The notes beneath the pieces are model-generated. The model was given only the letters and a program-made list of their open reading frames with translations. It was not told the DNA's origin and made no database searches. The position numbers and the translations under genes are program-made. 64,000 nt of DNA from an uncultured Rhodobacterales bacterium (lineage in GTDB: Bacteria; Pseudomonadota; Alphaproteobacteria; Rhodobacterales; Rhodobacteraceae). This document shows, piece after piece, positions 1 to 8,715 of the stretch. The DNA lies in the NCBI GenBank assembly GCA_903873585.1, contig CAIQOV010000027.1, forward strand, positions 1-64,000, given 5' to 3'. Positions within the stretch are counted from its first letter, which is position 1, and every line of letters starts with the position of its first letter.

Positions 1-155
1 CGCATCTTCTGCTCGTCCAGAATGCCAAAGCCACCGATCGACCATTTCAGCGGTTCGCGCCCGATAAAGACGTTGCGCGAAATGGTCATCAGGGGAACCA
101 TCGAGTTGTATTGATAGATCGTCTCAATCCCAAGGCGCATGCACGATGGTCTTCT
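1..155 (-). pseudogene. Sugar ABC transporter ATPase remnant (N-terminus lost, runs off window)
   Basis: Read on the minus strand, positions 140 to 1 encode [13 protein letters not shown] followed by [11 protein letters not shown]. This is the Q-loop region of simple-sugar importer ATPases of the RbsA/XylG type. The similarity fades just upstream (RRPSC, positions 141-155). The Walker A region, which should lie about 100 codons earlier, is absent because an ECF sigma gene occupies that space on the other strand. The C-terminal part continues beyond the window edge. I infer a gene that has lost its N-terminus; an internal start cannot give a working ATPase without Walker A. The LacI regulator at 2670 and the broken aldo/keto reductase may be other pieces of the same former sugar locus. 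Confidence 0.6.
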
Positions 156-283
156 CATATCCTTGATGCAGTTGAGTGCGGTGCGGGCCAATCGCGCCCA
201 AGGTCGGCTCAGTTCAAATGCTTGTCTCGCCATGGCTTACGGCCCGTGTGCCATGGGGTGAGCCAATCGAGCGAGGACCCGAA

Positions 284-793
284 ATGACGCCCATGCCAAG
301 ACCACCCGCCCCCCCCGATTGGGGGACTGACATTGTGCAACACCTTCCAGCCTTGCACCGCTATGCCCTTGGCCTCGCGCGCAGCTTTCATGCGGCTGAA
401 GACCTTGTGCACGACACGGTTGTGAAGGCCTATGCCTGCGTCGACAAATTTCTGCCGGGCAGCAACCTGCGCGCGTGGTTGTTCACTATCCTGCGCAACA
501 CGTTTTATTCTGGGATACGCAAGCAAAAGCGCGAAGTGGCTGACCCGGATGGCCATTATGCGGCAACGCTTGTAACCCATCCCGCGCATGACGCGAAGCT
601 TGCCATGGGCGAGTTCCTGAACGCGTTTAAGCAACTCTCATCAGAACACCGCGAAATTGTGACGCTGGTTGGGGTGGCGGGGCATTCATACGCTACCGCC
701 TCAACCATGGTTGGCATTCCAGTCGGAACGGCCAAAAGCCGTCTCAGCCGGGCACGGGCGCAATTGACCGAAACGCTAGATGGGACGGCGTAG
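284..793 (+). CDS. ECF-family RNA polymerase sigma factor (EcfG-like)
   Basis: The product is a 169-residue sigma factor with the two usual ECF parts. Region 2 spans about residues 15-80 (HRYALGLARSF, AEDLVHDTVVKAY, NLRAWLFTILRNTFYS). Region 4 spans about residues 105-165 (FKQLSSEHREIVTLV, then the helix-turn-helix GIPVGTAKSRLSRAR). The pattern resembles EcfG general-stress sigma factors of alphaproteobacteria, which are normally released by the PhyR/NepR partner switch. I chose ATG 284 because GAGGA lies just upstream; the frame is open back to 176. No nepR, phyR or anti-sigma gene is visible nearby, and the gene sits among gene fragments, so it may be an extra, horizontally acquired copy. 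Confidence 0.85.
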   Translation: MTPMPRPPAPPDWGTDIVQHLPALHRYALGLARSFHAAEDLVHDTVVKAYACVDKFLPGSNLRAWLFTILRNTFYSGIRKQKREVADPDGHYAATLVTHPAHDAKLAMGEFLNAFKQLSSEHREIVTLVGVAGHSYATASTMVGIPVGTAKSRLSRARAQLTETLDGTA

Positions 794-1373
794 CCGGGTT
801 TGCCTACAGATTGCCCTAAGCCTGCCATGCACAAAGCATCTCAGGACGGCAAATGGCCGTTGCATTGACACCGCCTCCGCCAATTCACATTGAAATCATT
901 GGATAATTTGTTAATTGTGGACCCTGTTACCATAATGGCTCCCCAATGGGAGAAAGACTGCAGGACTGCTTTGATCCGCTACAGTGGGATCCTGTGATAT
1001 TCGTTTGCGTTCATGGCATGCCTCAACATCTTCTTGAAGGAAGGGTCGTTGATACCTCCCCCCTTTGAAAATATGGACCGAGGCAGAGCCCCACCCGGGT
1101 GGCACCCCCCATTTGCAGCTTACCTCCCCCAGTTTGGCTATACGGTGTGTTTGGCTCATCCATTCACCAAATAGCCCCTGATCAGGGCAGGGGATGATGG
1201 AAGGGCCAGAAGTTCATTAGCACTATTTCAGCAGTGCCGTTCAGGAAGTGGTTTTTCCGGCATCCTCTGTTGCCCAACACCACCGCAGGGAACCGCCTAA
1301 TTGATGCCCATCTGAGCGGAGATGCATGATCCATCGATGTGAACCCTTTTTTATTCGCATCATGACTGACACC
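794..1373. other. Non-coding or decayed stretch, no supported gene
   Basis: About 580 bases separate the sigma factor from the end of the primase-polymerase gene. The longest open frame (minus strand, 911-1159, 82 codons) resembles no family I know and has no convincing ribosome binding site. The flanking genes are truncated, which suggests eroded insertion DNA. I see no tRNA, repeat or clear terminator here. Confidence 0.4.
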
Positions 1374-2231
1374 TCACCGGCGGCTTACGCAGGGGCATTC
1401 GGTCTGGTATTCTGCGGCCTTTTCACGCGCGTACCAGTATAGAAAAAGTCCTCTTTCTCCTTCCTCTGGCAGATAATCGAGGCTCCAGTCCGCATGCACT
1501 GGCGTGTCACCACCCGTCACCTGTGCTGAGGGCCTTGACGGAGTAGGTGACTTGACGCCTTCTTGTGCCGCGCTGAGTTGCATGTTCAACTTGCCTTTCA
1601 ATTTGTCCAGTTCCTCAACGGTTGTCCAAGGCAACTCATCAATTTTGGCATTCAGTGGAGAACGATTGGGCCAGAAATACAACGTGCCGGTATTGGGATG
1701 TGTGCCAAAGATCACCACCTGCTTGCCCGGGCCGAGCAACTCAACTTTTCCTGTTTGAGTCGAACCGACAGACCACCCTTTCAACAGATTCTCCGCATAC
1801 AGGCGACTGACCCTGTACAATATGACTCGCCGCGGCTGGCGACCGAATCGCACAAATGGCGACTCCCCTAACTGCGATTCTACGTATGAATGCATATCGT
1901 CAGCGAGGTTTGGGTCATCGATGTCAATGTCGATGGCCACTACCTCACCGAGGCACAGACCGGTGTTGCAGTCACCATGAGACGCAACCCATTTGCTGAT
2001 TGTCGAGGTGGATTGGCCCTGCAGCCATAGGATGCTGAAGTTTTTTACGAAGGCTGCCTTACCTTGTACTGGCATGATCACGAAGCCATGCTCGCGGACG
2101 CGCATTGCTACATCACGAAATGTCTCTGTCTGATGTGCGCCGCCGGGTGGCACTTCGGCTTGCGTGATGAGGTGGCCAACGGCAGCGATATAATCGCCGG
2201 TGCTGCCGTCTGGAGTTTTGTTTGAAGTCAT
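1374..2231 (-). CDS. Stand-alone bifunctional primase-polymerase (prim-pol) domain, truncated
   Basis: The 285-residue product matches the N-terminal prim-pol domain of plasmid and phage replication proteins. It has the GFVIMPVQGK entry strand, KWVASHGDCNTGLCLG, the acidic metal-binding run VAIDIDIDD (about residues 100-108), and a later GKQVVIFGTHPNTG strand. These enzymes synthesise primers and usually carry a C-terminal helicase (total 700 residues or more). Here the frame ends soon after the domain with an unrelated-looking tail (ECPCVSRR), so the helicase part is missing. I chose ATG 2231, which follows GGGGGGC; an upstream in-frame ATG at 2261 has no such site. It is probably the remnant of an integrated plasmid or phage. 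Confidence 0.65.
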   Translation of the reverse strand: MTSNKTPDGSTGDYIAAVGHLITQAEVPPGGAHQTETFRDVAMRVREHGFVIMPVQGKAAFVKNFSILWLQGQSTSTISKWVASHGDCNTGLCLGEVVAIDIDIDDPNLADDMHSYVESQLGESPFVRFGRQPRRVILYRVSRLYAENLLKGWSVGSTQTGKVELLGPGKQVVIFGTHPNTGTLYFWPNRSPLNAKIDELPWTTVEELDKLKGKLNMQLSAAQEGVKSPTPSRPSAQVTGGDTPVHADWSLDYLPEEGERGLFLYWYAREKAAEYQTECPCVSRR

Positions 2232-2319
2232 CAATGCCCCCCGTCTGGCTGACTGTTGCAAACCGCTGCCAGCTCAAATTGTCGCAAACGCTTTGCCATG
2301 TCGTCAAGTTAAGGCTCAC

Positions 2320-2406
2320 CCAAACAAACAGCGGCGCGCTTTCCAGTCGCGCACTTGGGGCATAATCCCCCCGTTTGTTGCGCGTGCCAAACTTCTTATC
2401 GTCCAT
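2320..2406 (-). pseudogene. Start of a sterol desaturase/fatty acid hydroxylase gene (remnant)
   Basis: On the minus strand, ATG 2406 opens MDDKKFGTRNKRGDYAP followed by LESAPLFVW. This is the typical N-terminus of sterol-desaturase-family membrane proteins in Rhodobacterales as I remember them. The resemblance stops after about 29 codons; the frame then runs on without membrane helices or the family's histidine clusters. A GGGAAG site precedes the ATG. I infer that the gene was cut by the insertion that brought the primase-polymerase fragment. The identification rests on a short stretch. Confidence 0.4.
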
Positions 2407-2595
2407 CGGTCTTCCCTGCCCTTTCGTCCTTGGCGCAAGGCACAAGCCAACCTGTCCGAGACTGTCATCCAGTCCGGGGGAAAGCTGCGTCACAGGACGT
2501 CATTCGATTTCAAAAGGCGCGCGATGCGCCGGTTCTTTTGGGTCGGGCCAACACCCGTTCGGGGCGACCTTTCTGGCGCTGAGTCATATCTAAGC

Positions 2596-2624
2596 TTGAC
2601 AAAATGTCGCAAGCCACATTGATT
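2596..2624 (+). promoter_or_regulatory. Candidate promoter for the LacI-family gene
   Basis: A perfect TTGACA lies at 2596-2601 with a poor -10 candidate (TTGATT, 2619-2624) 17 bases downstream. The position, about 45 bases before the LacI-family start codon, is suitable. The weak -10 keeps this tentative. Confidence 0.25.
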
Positions 2625-2669
2625 GATTTCCATCAACGGCCACCCCTTCGGCCCTAAGGCATTGAAAAA

Positions 2670-3710
2670 ATGACACGAAAATCTTCCAGCCGCACCACAC
2701 TTTTCGATGTGGCCAACCTTGCAGGCGTGGGCAGCGCCACTGTAGACCGCGTGATCAACGAACGCGGCAACGTCAGTGAAGACATCCGCAAGCGGGTTTT
2801 GGATGCGGCGCGGACCTTGGGGCTAAAGCGGATCCTGCCCTCGGCCCATCATCGTATTGTGCGGCTGAACGTAATTTTAGCACGCCCCGAATTGCCGTTG
2901 ATCCAGCGCATGGGGTTCGAGTTTCGCCGCCTTGCCCAAAGGATGCAGCATTCTTTGGCTATCCACCGCACAGTGCTGGAAGATGAAGACCCCGCGACCA
3001 TCGTTGCCGCCCTACATCGCGGCGAGTATGACGCCGTGATTGTCTATGCGCAGGACCATCCCCTGATCCGTGCCGCGATTGCCGATCTGGCAGCACAAGG
3101 GCGGCCCGTTGTGACCATGATTTCAGACCTGCCTGGGTCAGATCGCCTCGCCTATGCCGGAACCGATCACTACAAGGCGGGCCGTTCGGCGGGGTATTTC
3201 ATGGGGCTGATGGCGCGTTCTGGGCCAGTTGTCGTGCTGTGCAACCATCTGGGCTTTCAATCCCATGCCGCGCGACTGGACGGGTTAAAGGACCAATTGG
3301 CCGAAGCATCCGCCCTGAGCGTGGCCGAGGTGGTCGAAGGCGGCGATGATCCTCTCCGGTCGGAAGTGCGCCTGAAAGAGGCGTTTCGGCGTAATCCCAA
3401 CACCGTTGCCGTCTACAACGTCGGTGCGGGCAATCGCGGCGTGGTCGCGGCGATCAAAGCCGACATCCTGCCCCGCCGCCCGATCTTTATTGGTCACGAA
3501 TTGACGCCCTTTACCCATGCCAGCCTGCGTGAGGGGGCGATGACCTTAACCATCGACCAAAGCCCCGAATTGCAGGCCCAGTTCGCGCTAGAAGTGCTGT
3601 TGAACCATTTCGGCTTTGAGGGCGTGACGAATATGGCCCCGCCCTATGCCTCTACCGTGCCCATCGTGCTGTATGGCCCGCAAAACTTGCCTGACACGCT
3701 GCCCGTTTGA
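2670..3710 (+). CDS. LacI-family transcriptional regulator
   Basis: This is a 346-residue DNA-binding sugar-responsive regulator, normal length for the family. An N-terminal helix-turn-helix (about residues 10-55) reads TLFDVANLAGVGSATVDRV with the hinge-helix region INERGNVSEDIRKRV. Residues from about 65 form the periplasmic-binding-protein-like effector domain, with AYAGTDHYKAG in the middle and PIFIGHELTPFTH near the end. The VDRV instead of VSRV in the recognition helix matches the subgroup near pentose or inositol operons. It is followed 73 bases later by the truncated aldo/keto reductase, so its presumed target operon is broken. The sugar-ABC ATPase fragment at the window start may be another lost target. 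Confidence 0.9.
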   Translation: MTRKSSSRTTLFDVANLAGVGSATVDRVINERGNVSEDIRKRVLDAARTLGLKRILPSAHHRIVRLNVILARPELPLIQRMGFEFRRLAQRMQHSLAIHRTVLEDEDPATIVAALHRGEYDAVIVYAQDHPLIRAAIADLAAQGRPVVTMISDLPGSDRLAYAGTDHYKAGRSAGYFMGLMARSGPVVVLCNHLGFQSHAARLDGLKDQLAEASALSVAEVVEGGDDPLRSEVRLKEAFRRNPNTVAVYNVGAGNRGVVAAIKADILPRRPIFIGHELTPFTHASLREGAMTLTIDQSPELQAQFALEVLLNHFGFEGVTNMAPPYASTVPIVLYGPQNLPDTLPV

Positions 3711-3783
3711 TGGCTTTCCATCATCCTAGGGCTTTGCGATATCCAAACCAACCCCTACCCCTTGGCGCAAACAAGGGGGCTTC

Positions 3784-4143
3784 ATGCGGTATCGGGCGTT
3801 CGGGCGAACAGGCTGGCAGGTGTCAGAAATCGGCTTTGGCGGTTGGCAAATCGGCGGGCAATGGGGCCCTGTGGATGATGCCGCATCCATCCGCACCCTG
3901 CTGCACGCGTTTGAGGTAGGAATCAATTTCGTTGACACGGCAGAGCTTTACGGCGCGGGCCATTCCGAAACGGTGATCGGTGAGGCGCTGCGGCAATGGC
4001 GCGGGGGCAAGATTTACGTCGCAACCAAAGCCCAACCGACCGTCTGGCCCAGCCCAGACGACCCCGCGCCGCCGATGCGCGGGCGCTTCCCCGACTGGCA
4101 CCTGCGCACCCATGTCGAGGCTTCTTTGCGGCGTTTGGGGGTA
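3784..4143 (+). pseudogene. Aldo/keto reductase, first 120 codons only
   Basis: The sequence begins like a family of NADPH-dependent aldo/keto reductases (usually near 330 residues): MRYRAFGRTGWQVSEIGFG, then FVDTAELYGAGHSE with the catalytic Asp51 and Tyr56, and KIYVATKAQ with Lys82. Family similarity ends after ASLRRLGV at codon 120. From 4144 the DNA is the antisense of an IS3-family transposase gene, so the reading frame runs into foreign sequence. The remaining two thirds of the barrel are not found downstream, so the insertion was followed by a deletion. Confidence 0.85.
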
Positions 4144-4373
4144 TCCCTCTCCTCGCGCAGTATGCGGTTCTCGCGCCGAAGCCGTTCGTTCTCAAGCGCA
4201 AGTTCGCGATCCTTGGGCGGCACGACATCCGTGTCGCGGTGCGTCGTGATCCACTTGTTCAGCGTCGACATCCCGACCCCAAGATCATCAGCAATCTGTC
4301 TGCGCGAAAGCCCGCTGGTCAGCGCGATCCGCACCGCATCCTTACGAAATTCATCCGTTCTGTTTGTGCCCAT
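4144..4373 (-). pseudogene. IS3-family transposase OrfA, truncated
   Basis: From ATG 4373 the protein reads MGTNRTDEFRKDAVRIALTS with the helix-turn-helix SRRQIADDLGVGMSTLNKWI, followed by the leucine-zipper-like ENERLRRENRILREER. These are the DNA-binding and dimerisation parts of IS3 OrfA. The family continues with a lysine-rich motif and about 10-20 more residues, then the frameshift into OrfB. Here similarity stops at about codon 77, where aldo/keto reductase DNA begins. It cannot transpose alone. Confidence 0.8.
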
Positions 4374-4430
4374 GGTTGATCCCCTTTGCTGCACATTACG
4401 TGATCAAAGGAGCGGCACAAAACCGTGACA
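4144..4430 (-). mobile_element. IS3-family insertion sequence, left-end fragment
   Basis: The fragment contains one IS end and the first part of orfA. Read on the minus strand, the end starts at 4430 with TGTCACGGTTTTGTGCCGCT, which has the TG start usual for IS3-family terminal repeats, and orfA begins 57 bases inside. The other end, orfB with the DDE domain, and the right terminal repeat are absent. The break at 4143/4144 coincides exactly with the loss of the aldo/keto reductase frame. Confidence 0.75.
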
Positions 4431-4513
4431 GGTCCAATACTTGCTTTTTTAGCGCCCGAAGAATGCTACCGCCACTTGACTGCGGCGGAAGTTGTCGCGA
4501 GCAACTGGGGTGA

Positions 4514-4828
4514 CCGGGAACCATCTTTCTTCAGCAAGCCGCATCCCTGCGGCTTGGCGGTACTTACCGCCACAGGCGTGATAAATGGGAGGCCGAGCAG
4601 GCGGAGCGTTGCATCCTCGATCTATTTGCAGCCTTCGACCGGATCGAGAGCCATGGCGCGGCATCGCGACCGATATCGGCAGAGTTTGGCGTTAACGGCT
4701 TTTACTTTCGCCAAGGGCAGCACTTCGCCTACTGGCGTAAGCAATCAGACGGCGACCTCGGCATTTTGACAAAGGTGCACGCGCGGATGCACGAGATTGA
4801 AAGGTTCCGAGATGATCGAGGGGGATGA
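4514..4828 (+). pseudogene. ParE/RelE-family toxin remnant
   Basis: The frame from 4577 to the stop at 4826-4828 encodes RDKWEAEQAERCILDLFAAF, then GAASRPISAEFG, FYFRQGQHFAYWRK and GILTKVHARMHEIERF. This is the C-terminal three quarters of a ParE/RelE-family toxin. The frame is open back to a TGA at 4511-4513 but contains no ATG, and the expected N-terminal sequence (PSFFSK) appears in another frame just upstream, which suggests a frameshift. No complete antitoxin gene is visible before it; the IS3 end lies 80 bases upstream. It is probably an inactive remnant of a parDE-type pair. Confidence 0.5.
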
Positions 4829-5044
4829 TGGGTAGCCTTTGGCGCATCGGCGGGATCTCGAACTTGCAGCCAATGTCACTCTTCAGGCTCTTGGCGCCAA
4901 CTTTGCCTTGGCTTCAAGACCATAAATAGACTTAACCGGCCAGCATCCTTCCGGCCCAAACACCGTCTTGAAAAGACGCAATCATAGTCGTTGTGCATGG
5001 GGCCCATTTCAAGCAAAGTCTAAGCCTGACATAGGGAGCGCATC

Positions 5045-5908
5045 ATGGCCGGTGGCAGCATTGTTTTTCTCGCCCTTGCGGCGTTGATCGTAATCGCACT
5101 GTTCAAGGCGGTTCGCATCGTGCCGCAAAGCATGAAATATGTGGTCGAACGCTTCGGGCGCTTGCACACCGTCTTGGGGCCGGGGATCAACTTTACCGTG
5201 CCTTTCCTTGACCGCGTGGCGCATAAAGTCTCGGTGCTTGAACGGCAGCTGCCCACGGCGCATCAAGATGCCATCACCACCGACAACGTGCTGCTTAAGG
5301 TTGAAACCAGCGTCTTTTACCGCATCACAGAGCCGGAAAAGACCGTTTACCGCATCCGCGATGTGGATGCGGCGATTGCAACGACTGTGGCGGGGATTGT
5401 GCGGTCGGAAATTGGCAAGATGGAACTGGACCATGTGCAATCCAACCGCAACGAATTGACCGCCCAGATCCGCGAACACGTGCGCGCGATGGTTGACGAA
5501 TGGGGCATCGAAGTGACGCGGGCCGAGATTTTGGACGTGGCCCTTGATGAAGCCACCCGCCATGCGATGTTGCAGCAACTCAACGCCGAACGCGCCCGCC
5601 GCGCCATGGTGATGGAGGCCGAGGGCAAGAAAGCCGCCGTGTCGCTGAATGCCGAGGGCGAGCTTTACGCCGCCGAACAACAGGCCAAAGCCCGCCGCGT
5701 GCTGGCCGATGCCGAGGCCTATGCCACCGGCGTGATCGCCGCCGCGATCAAGGAAAACGGAATCGAAGCCGCGCAGTACCAAGTCGCCCTCAAACAGGTC
5801 GAGGCGTTGACAGCGGTGGGCCAAGGTGAAGGCAAGCAACTGGTCATCGTCCCCGCTTCGGCCCTTGACGCATTTGCCAATGCCTTTGGTATGTTGAAGG
5901 GGCGCTGA
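5045..5908 (+). CDS. qmcA: SPFH/band-7 membrane protein, QmcA-like slipin
   Basis: The 287-residue protein has one N-terminal membrane helix (about residues 5-24), then a stomatin/prohibitin (SPFH) domain with ERFGRLHTVLGPGINF and the conserved VRSEIGKMELD. It ends in an Ala/Glu-rich coiled coil (about residues 175-245). QmcA proteins form large cage-like rings on the inner membrane and are linked to FtsH-dependent quality control. The NfeD-like gene starts directly after its stop codon, the standard slipin-NfeD pairing. The ATG at 5045 follows AGGGAGCGC. Confidence 0.9.
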   Translation: MAGGSIVFLALAALIVIALFKAVRIVPQSMKYVVERFGRLHTVLGPGINFTVPFLDRVAHKVSVLERQLPTAHQDAITTDNVLLKVETSVFYRITEPEKTVYRIRDVDAAIATTVAGIVRSEIGKMELDHVQSNRNELTAQIREHVRAMVDEWGIEVTRAEILDVALDEATRHAMLQQLNAERARRAMVMEAEGKKAAVSLNAEGELYAAEQQAKARRVLADAEAYATGVIAAAIKENGIEAAQYQVALKQVEALTAVGQGEGKQLVIVPASALDAFANAFGMLKGR

Positions 5909-6184
5909 ATGGCGATCTGGACGATTTGGTGGGTTTGGGTGCTGGCTGGCGTGGTTCTGGCGGGGCTTGAAATCACGCTGCCCGGCTTTGTTTTTCTGGG
6001 CTTTGCCTTGGGGGCTGTGGGCAATGGGGCGCTGCTGGCCTTTGGTCTTGCCCCCGACAATGTGGCGCTGTTGGCCCTGATCTTTGCGGTGTTGTCTTTG
6101 GTGGCTTGGCTGATTTTGCGCCGCCTTGTTGGCGTGACAAAATCACAGGTGAAGGTCTGGAAGGATGATATCAACGACCTGTAG
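5909..6184 (+). CDS. NfeD-like short membrane protein
   Basis: The 91-residue product has three hydrophobic segments (about residues 8-27, 29-48 and 52-72) and a short charged tail (QVKVWKDDINDL). It matches the membrane part of short NfeD proteins (YbbK-type partners of QmcA) but lacks most of the C-terminal OB-fold found in 140-150-residue members. Its ATG directly abuts the TGA of the slipin gene, so the two are co-translated. The role is inferred from the constant genetic pairing: both would act together in the inner membrane. Confidence 0.75.
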   Translation: MAIWTIWWVWVLAGVVLAGLEITLPGFVFLGFALGAVGNGALLAFGLAPDNVALLALIFAVLSLVAWLILRRLVGVTKSQVKVWKDDINDL

Positions 6185-6608
6185 ACGGTTTATAACAGTC
6201 CCACGTCGATGATCATTACCGAATTGAAAGAGCGTCTTGTGACATATAATTCGCCGCTGCGTAATTGATGCGCAAATCGCGGCAGAACAAACCGCCCCCG
6301 CGCCTGAAACCGCGTGCAGCAAAGTGGGTTTTGACACGCACAACAGGTTCGGTGCTTTAAGCCATTCCAACATCACGCTCCAAGCGCGTGAAGGGTTCGC
6401 AATTGTATCAAAAATATGACGAAATTATGACGTTTTTAAGTTCTTGATGTGTGACGGGTAGAAAAACGAGCGCTCCTTAAAAAGTGCCACTTTAGTATAA
6501 AAAGTTTTTCAAAATATATACCAAAGATTACTGCGGAACCAAAAGATGCTTTGACATTAAATTTCAAGCGGATACCTGAGATCGTGCGGTATTGGTCGGG
6601 GATTTGTA
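6185..6608 (+). promoter_or_regulatory. Intergenic region upstream of the chemosensory operon
   Basis: About 420 bases hold no supported gene. The last 200 are much richer in A and T than the surroundings (for example around 6480-6540), as expected for a promoter region that controls the long che operon. TATAAA at 6497-6502 could be part of a -10 element, but no paired -35 box is convincing. Confidence 0.35.
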
Positions 6609-7115
6609 ATGAGTACAAGTGTGACAGCATCTTCGAATAGTGGAAATGTTCTGGTCGCAGGTGGAAAGTATCTGAACTTCCACCTTGGCGCCGAGGCTTA
6701 CAGCCTGCCAATTCTACAAGTTCGCGAAATCATCCGTCTTAGCCCTGTGACACCCGTGCCGCGCATGCCAACCTTTGTGAAAGGCGTTATAAACCTGCGT
6801 GGCAAAATTGTGCCCGTGATGGATTTGCGCGAGCGGCTTAACCGGCTTTCGGTTGAATATGATGAACGCGCTTGCATTGTCGTTATTCAGGCCAGCACTT
6901 CAGGCCATTTTGGGGTGATCGTCGACAGTGTCGATGATGTCAGCAATATACCGCAGGAAGACATTGATCCGCCCCCAGAGTTCGGTTTTGAATTAAGCAC
7001 CGAATTCATAATGGGTGTGGCAAAGACCAAAACGGAAGTGAAGATCATCCTCGACATTCACCGCGTTCTGAATGTGGACCCCCCTCTTAGGTCGCACGAC
7101 TTGGGCCTCAACTGA
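6609..7115 (+). CDS. cheW: Chemotaxis coupling protein CheW
   Basis: The 168-residue adaptor links receptors to the CheA kinase. After a 20-residue low-complexity start, a single CheW domain covers the rest: [48 protein letters not shown] with the conserved NLRG turn, and [11 protein letters not shown]. It is the first gene of an eight-gene, same-strand chemosensory cluster; the receptor follows after 41 bases. Because the downstream cluster carries a cyclase-type response regulator and no CheY, the array it builds probably controls cyclic nucleotide levels and not a flagellar motor. Confidence 0.95.
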   Translation: MSTSVTASSNSGNVLVAGGKYLNFHLGAEAYSLPILQVREIIRLSPVTPVPRMPTFVKGVINLRGKIVPVMDLRERLNRLSVEYDERACIVVIQASTSGHFGVIVDSVDDVSNIPQEDIDPPPEFGFELSTEFIMGVAKTKTEVKIILDIHRVLNVDPPLRSHDLGLN

Positions 7116-7156
7116 ACCGCAACGGACACACGGCTGCTAAGCCACGGGAGTTACCG

Positions 7157-8683
7157 ATGAAAAATATGACTATTTCCAAGCAGTTGGGCTACGGGTTCGC
7201 AGCGATCATCGCGCTGATCGTGGCCACTGCCGTGATCTCGTTGTTTATCGTAACGAGCATTGGCAACGGGTTGACCCAGATAGCAACCAACACGGTGCCA
7301 AGTCTGGTGCTGCTTGCCGATGTTCGCGATGAAGCGCGGGCCGCATCTGAAGATGTAAGCAAGTTTTATTACGCATCCGCTGCCGACCGTGTCGCCTTGG
7401 CCGACAAAATGGCAAAGGATGCAGCCGATCTGGATGCCAATATCAAATCCTATGAGGCGCTGTTATCGGACAGCACCGATGCCGAACTGTTCAACGGCGG
7501 CGTACAAGAAATTACCAACTGGCGCAATTCTCGGGCGCGTTTGCTGGATATGATCCGTCAAGCGGCCACGCCGGAAGCCGTCGCTTCCGCGCGGGCTTTT
7601 GAAGAACAGACGCTGTTGCCGTCGATGGACCGATTGGTCGATTTCTTTCAAAAAGACTTCGCCTACAACGTAACGCTATCTGACGCATCCATGGCGGCGT
7701 CGATGAATTTCGAACGCATCGGCATGATTGCGATGATCGTTCTGATGATCTTGGGCCCGCTGGTGGGCATTTTAATCGCCTTCATAATCTCGCGACGGAT
7801 CTCGGCCAATTTGACGGCCCTTGCCCACCGCTTGGGCCAATCGGCGCATAACAATGCCGCCGGTGCGATGCAGGTTGGCAATGCAAGTTCCGAACTGGCC
7901 AACCGCGCCAGCGAGCAGGCAGCCACGGTGGAAGAAACCAGTGCGGCCTTGGAAGAAATGTCGAGCATGACGCGCTCGACCGCGGCCAATGCGGCGCGGG
8001 CGTCGGTTCTGGCATCCGATACCAAGTCTGTCGCAACCCATGGCGCGGTCACGATGGATGACATGATGTCAGCCATGGCTGCCATTGAAAACTCTAGCGC
8101 GGAAGTGGCTAAGATCGTCAAACGCATCGACGAAATTGCGTTTCAGACCAATATCTTGGCCCTGAACGCCGCGGTTGAAGCAGCGCGCGCTGGGGAAGCA
8201 GGCGCAGGGTTTGCCGTTGTCGCTGACGAGGTGCGCTCGCTGGCGCAACGTTCTGCCGCCGCGGCCAAGGAAACGGCTGACAAAATTGATGCGGCCATTG
8301 CCAACAGTCGTCAGGGCACGGTGAACTGCGATAAAGTGGGTGAGGCGCTGAAGCTGATCCTGAGCAAAGTGATCGAGACGGATACGCTGGTGTCAGAAAT
8401 TGCCTTGGCAGCCGACGACCAATCCAAAGGGATCGAGCAGATCAATACCGCCATTGAACAGATGGATCAGGTCACTCAAGCCAACGCGACCAGTTCGCAG
8501 CAGTGCGCAAGTGCCGCTGAAGAGTTGCGCACGCAAACACTTGAACTGAACAGCGTTGTGTCGTCGCTTGGCAAGTTGGTCGGGATCACCGGAAGCGGTG
8601 CGGAAGCGATGACGGTTTCGCAACCCGAAACATCCGAAACAGTCCCCGTCAGCCGGGGAAAATCCAAGGGTACGTTTATCTAA
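7157..8683 (+). CDS. Methyl-accepting chemotaxis receptor
   Basis: The 508-residue inner-membrane receptor has a first helix at about residues 10-33, a periplasmic domain of about 150 residues that looks all-helical (four-helix-bundle type), and a second helix at about 187-210. A HAMP linker follows, then a signalling domain whose hairpin tip reads [20 protein letters not shown] with [16 protein letters not shown]. Candidate methylation sites lie in the Glu/Gln/Ala-rich flanks ([18 protein letters not shown]). No C-terminal CheR-tethering pentapeptide is seen; the end is KSKGTFI. It is the only receptor in the window and probably the dedicated input for this cluster. The ligand cannot be told from sequence. 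GGGAG precedes the ATG. Confidence 0.93.
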   Translation: MKNMTISKQLGYGFAAIIALIVATAVISLFIVTSIGNGLTQIATNTVPSLVLLADVRDEARAASEDVSKFYYASAADRVALADKMAKDAADLDANIKSYEALLSDSTDAELFNGGVQEITNWRNSRARLLDMIRQAATPEAVASARAFEEQTLLPSMDRLVDFFQKDFAYNVTLSDASMAASMNFERIGMIAMIVLMILGPLVGILIAFIISRRISANLTALAHRLGQSAHNNAAGAMQVGNASSELANRASEQAATVEETSAALEEMSSMTRSTAANAARASVLASDTKSVATHGAVTMDDMMSAMAAIENSSAEVAKIVKRIDEIAFQTNILALNAAVEAARAGEAGAGFAVVADEVRSLAQRSAAAAKETADKIDAAIANSRQGTVNCDKVGEALKLILSKVIETDTLVSEIALAADDQSKGIEQINTAIEQMDQVTQANATSSQQCASAAEELRTQTLELNSVVSSLGKLVGITGSGAEAMTVSQPETSETVPVSRGKSKGTFI

Positions 8684-8715
8684 AGACAGATAAATTCGGC
8701 GAATGAATCGGAGCG

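Noticed and set aside
911-1159. Minus-strand 82-codon frame
   Set aside because: No family similarity, no good ribosome binding site and location in decayed DNA; too weak to call a gene.
4425-4769. Plus-strand 114-codon frame starting inside the IS3 end
   Set aside because: It reads out of frame through the ParE-like remnant; its first codons are the IS terminal repeat.
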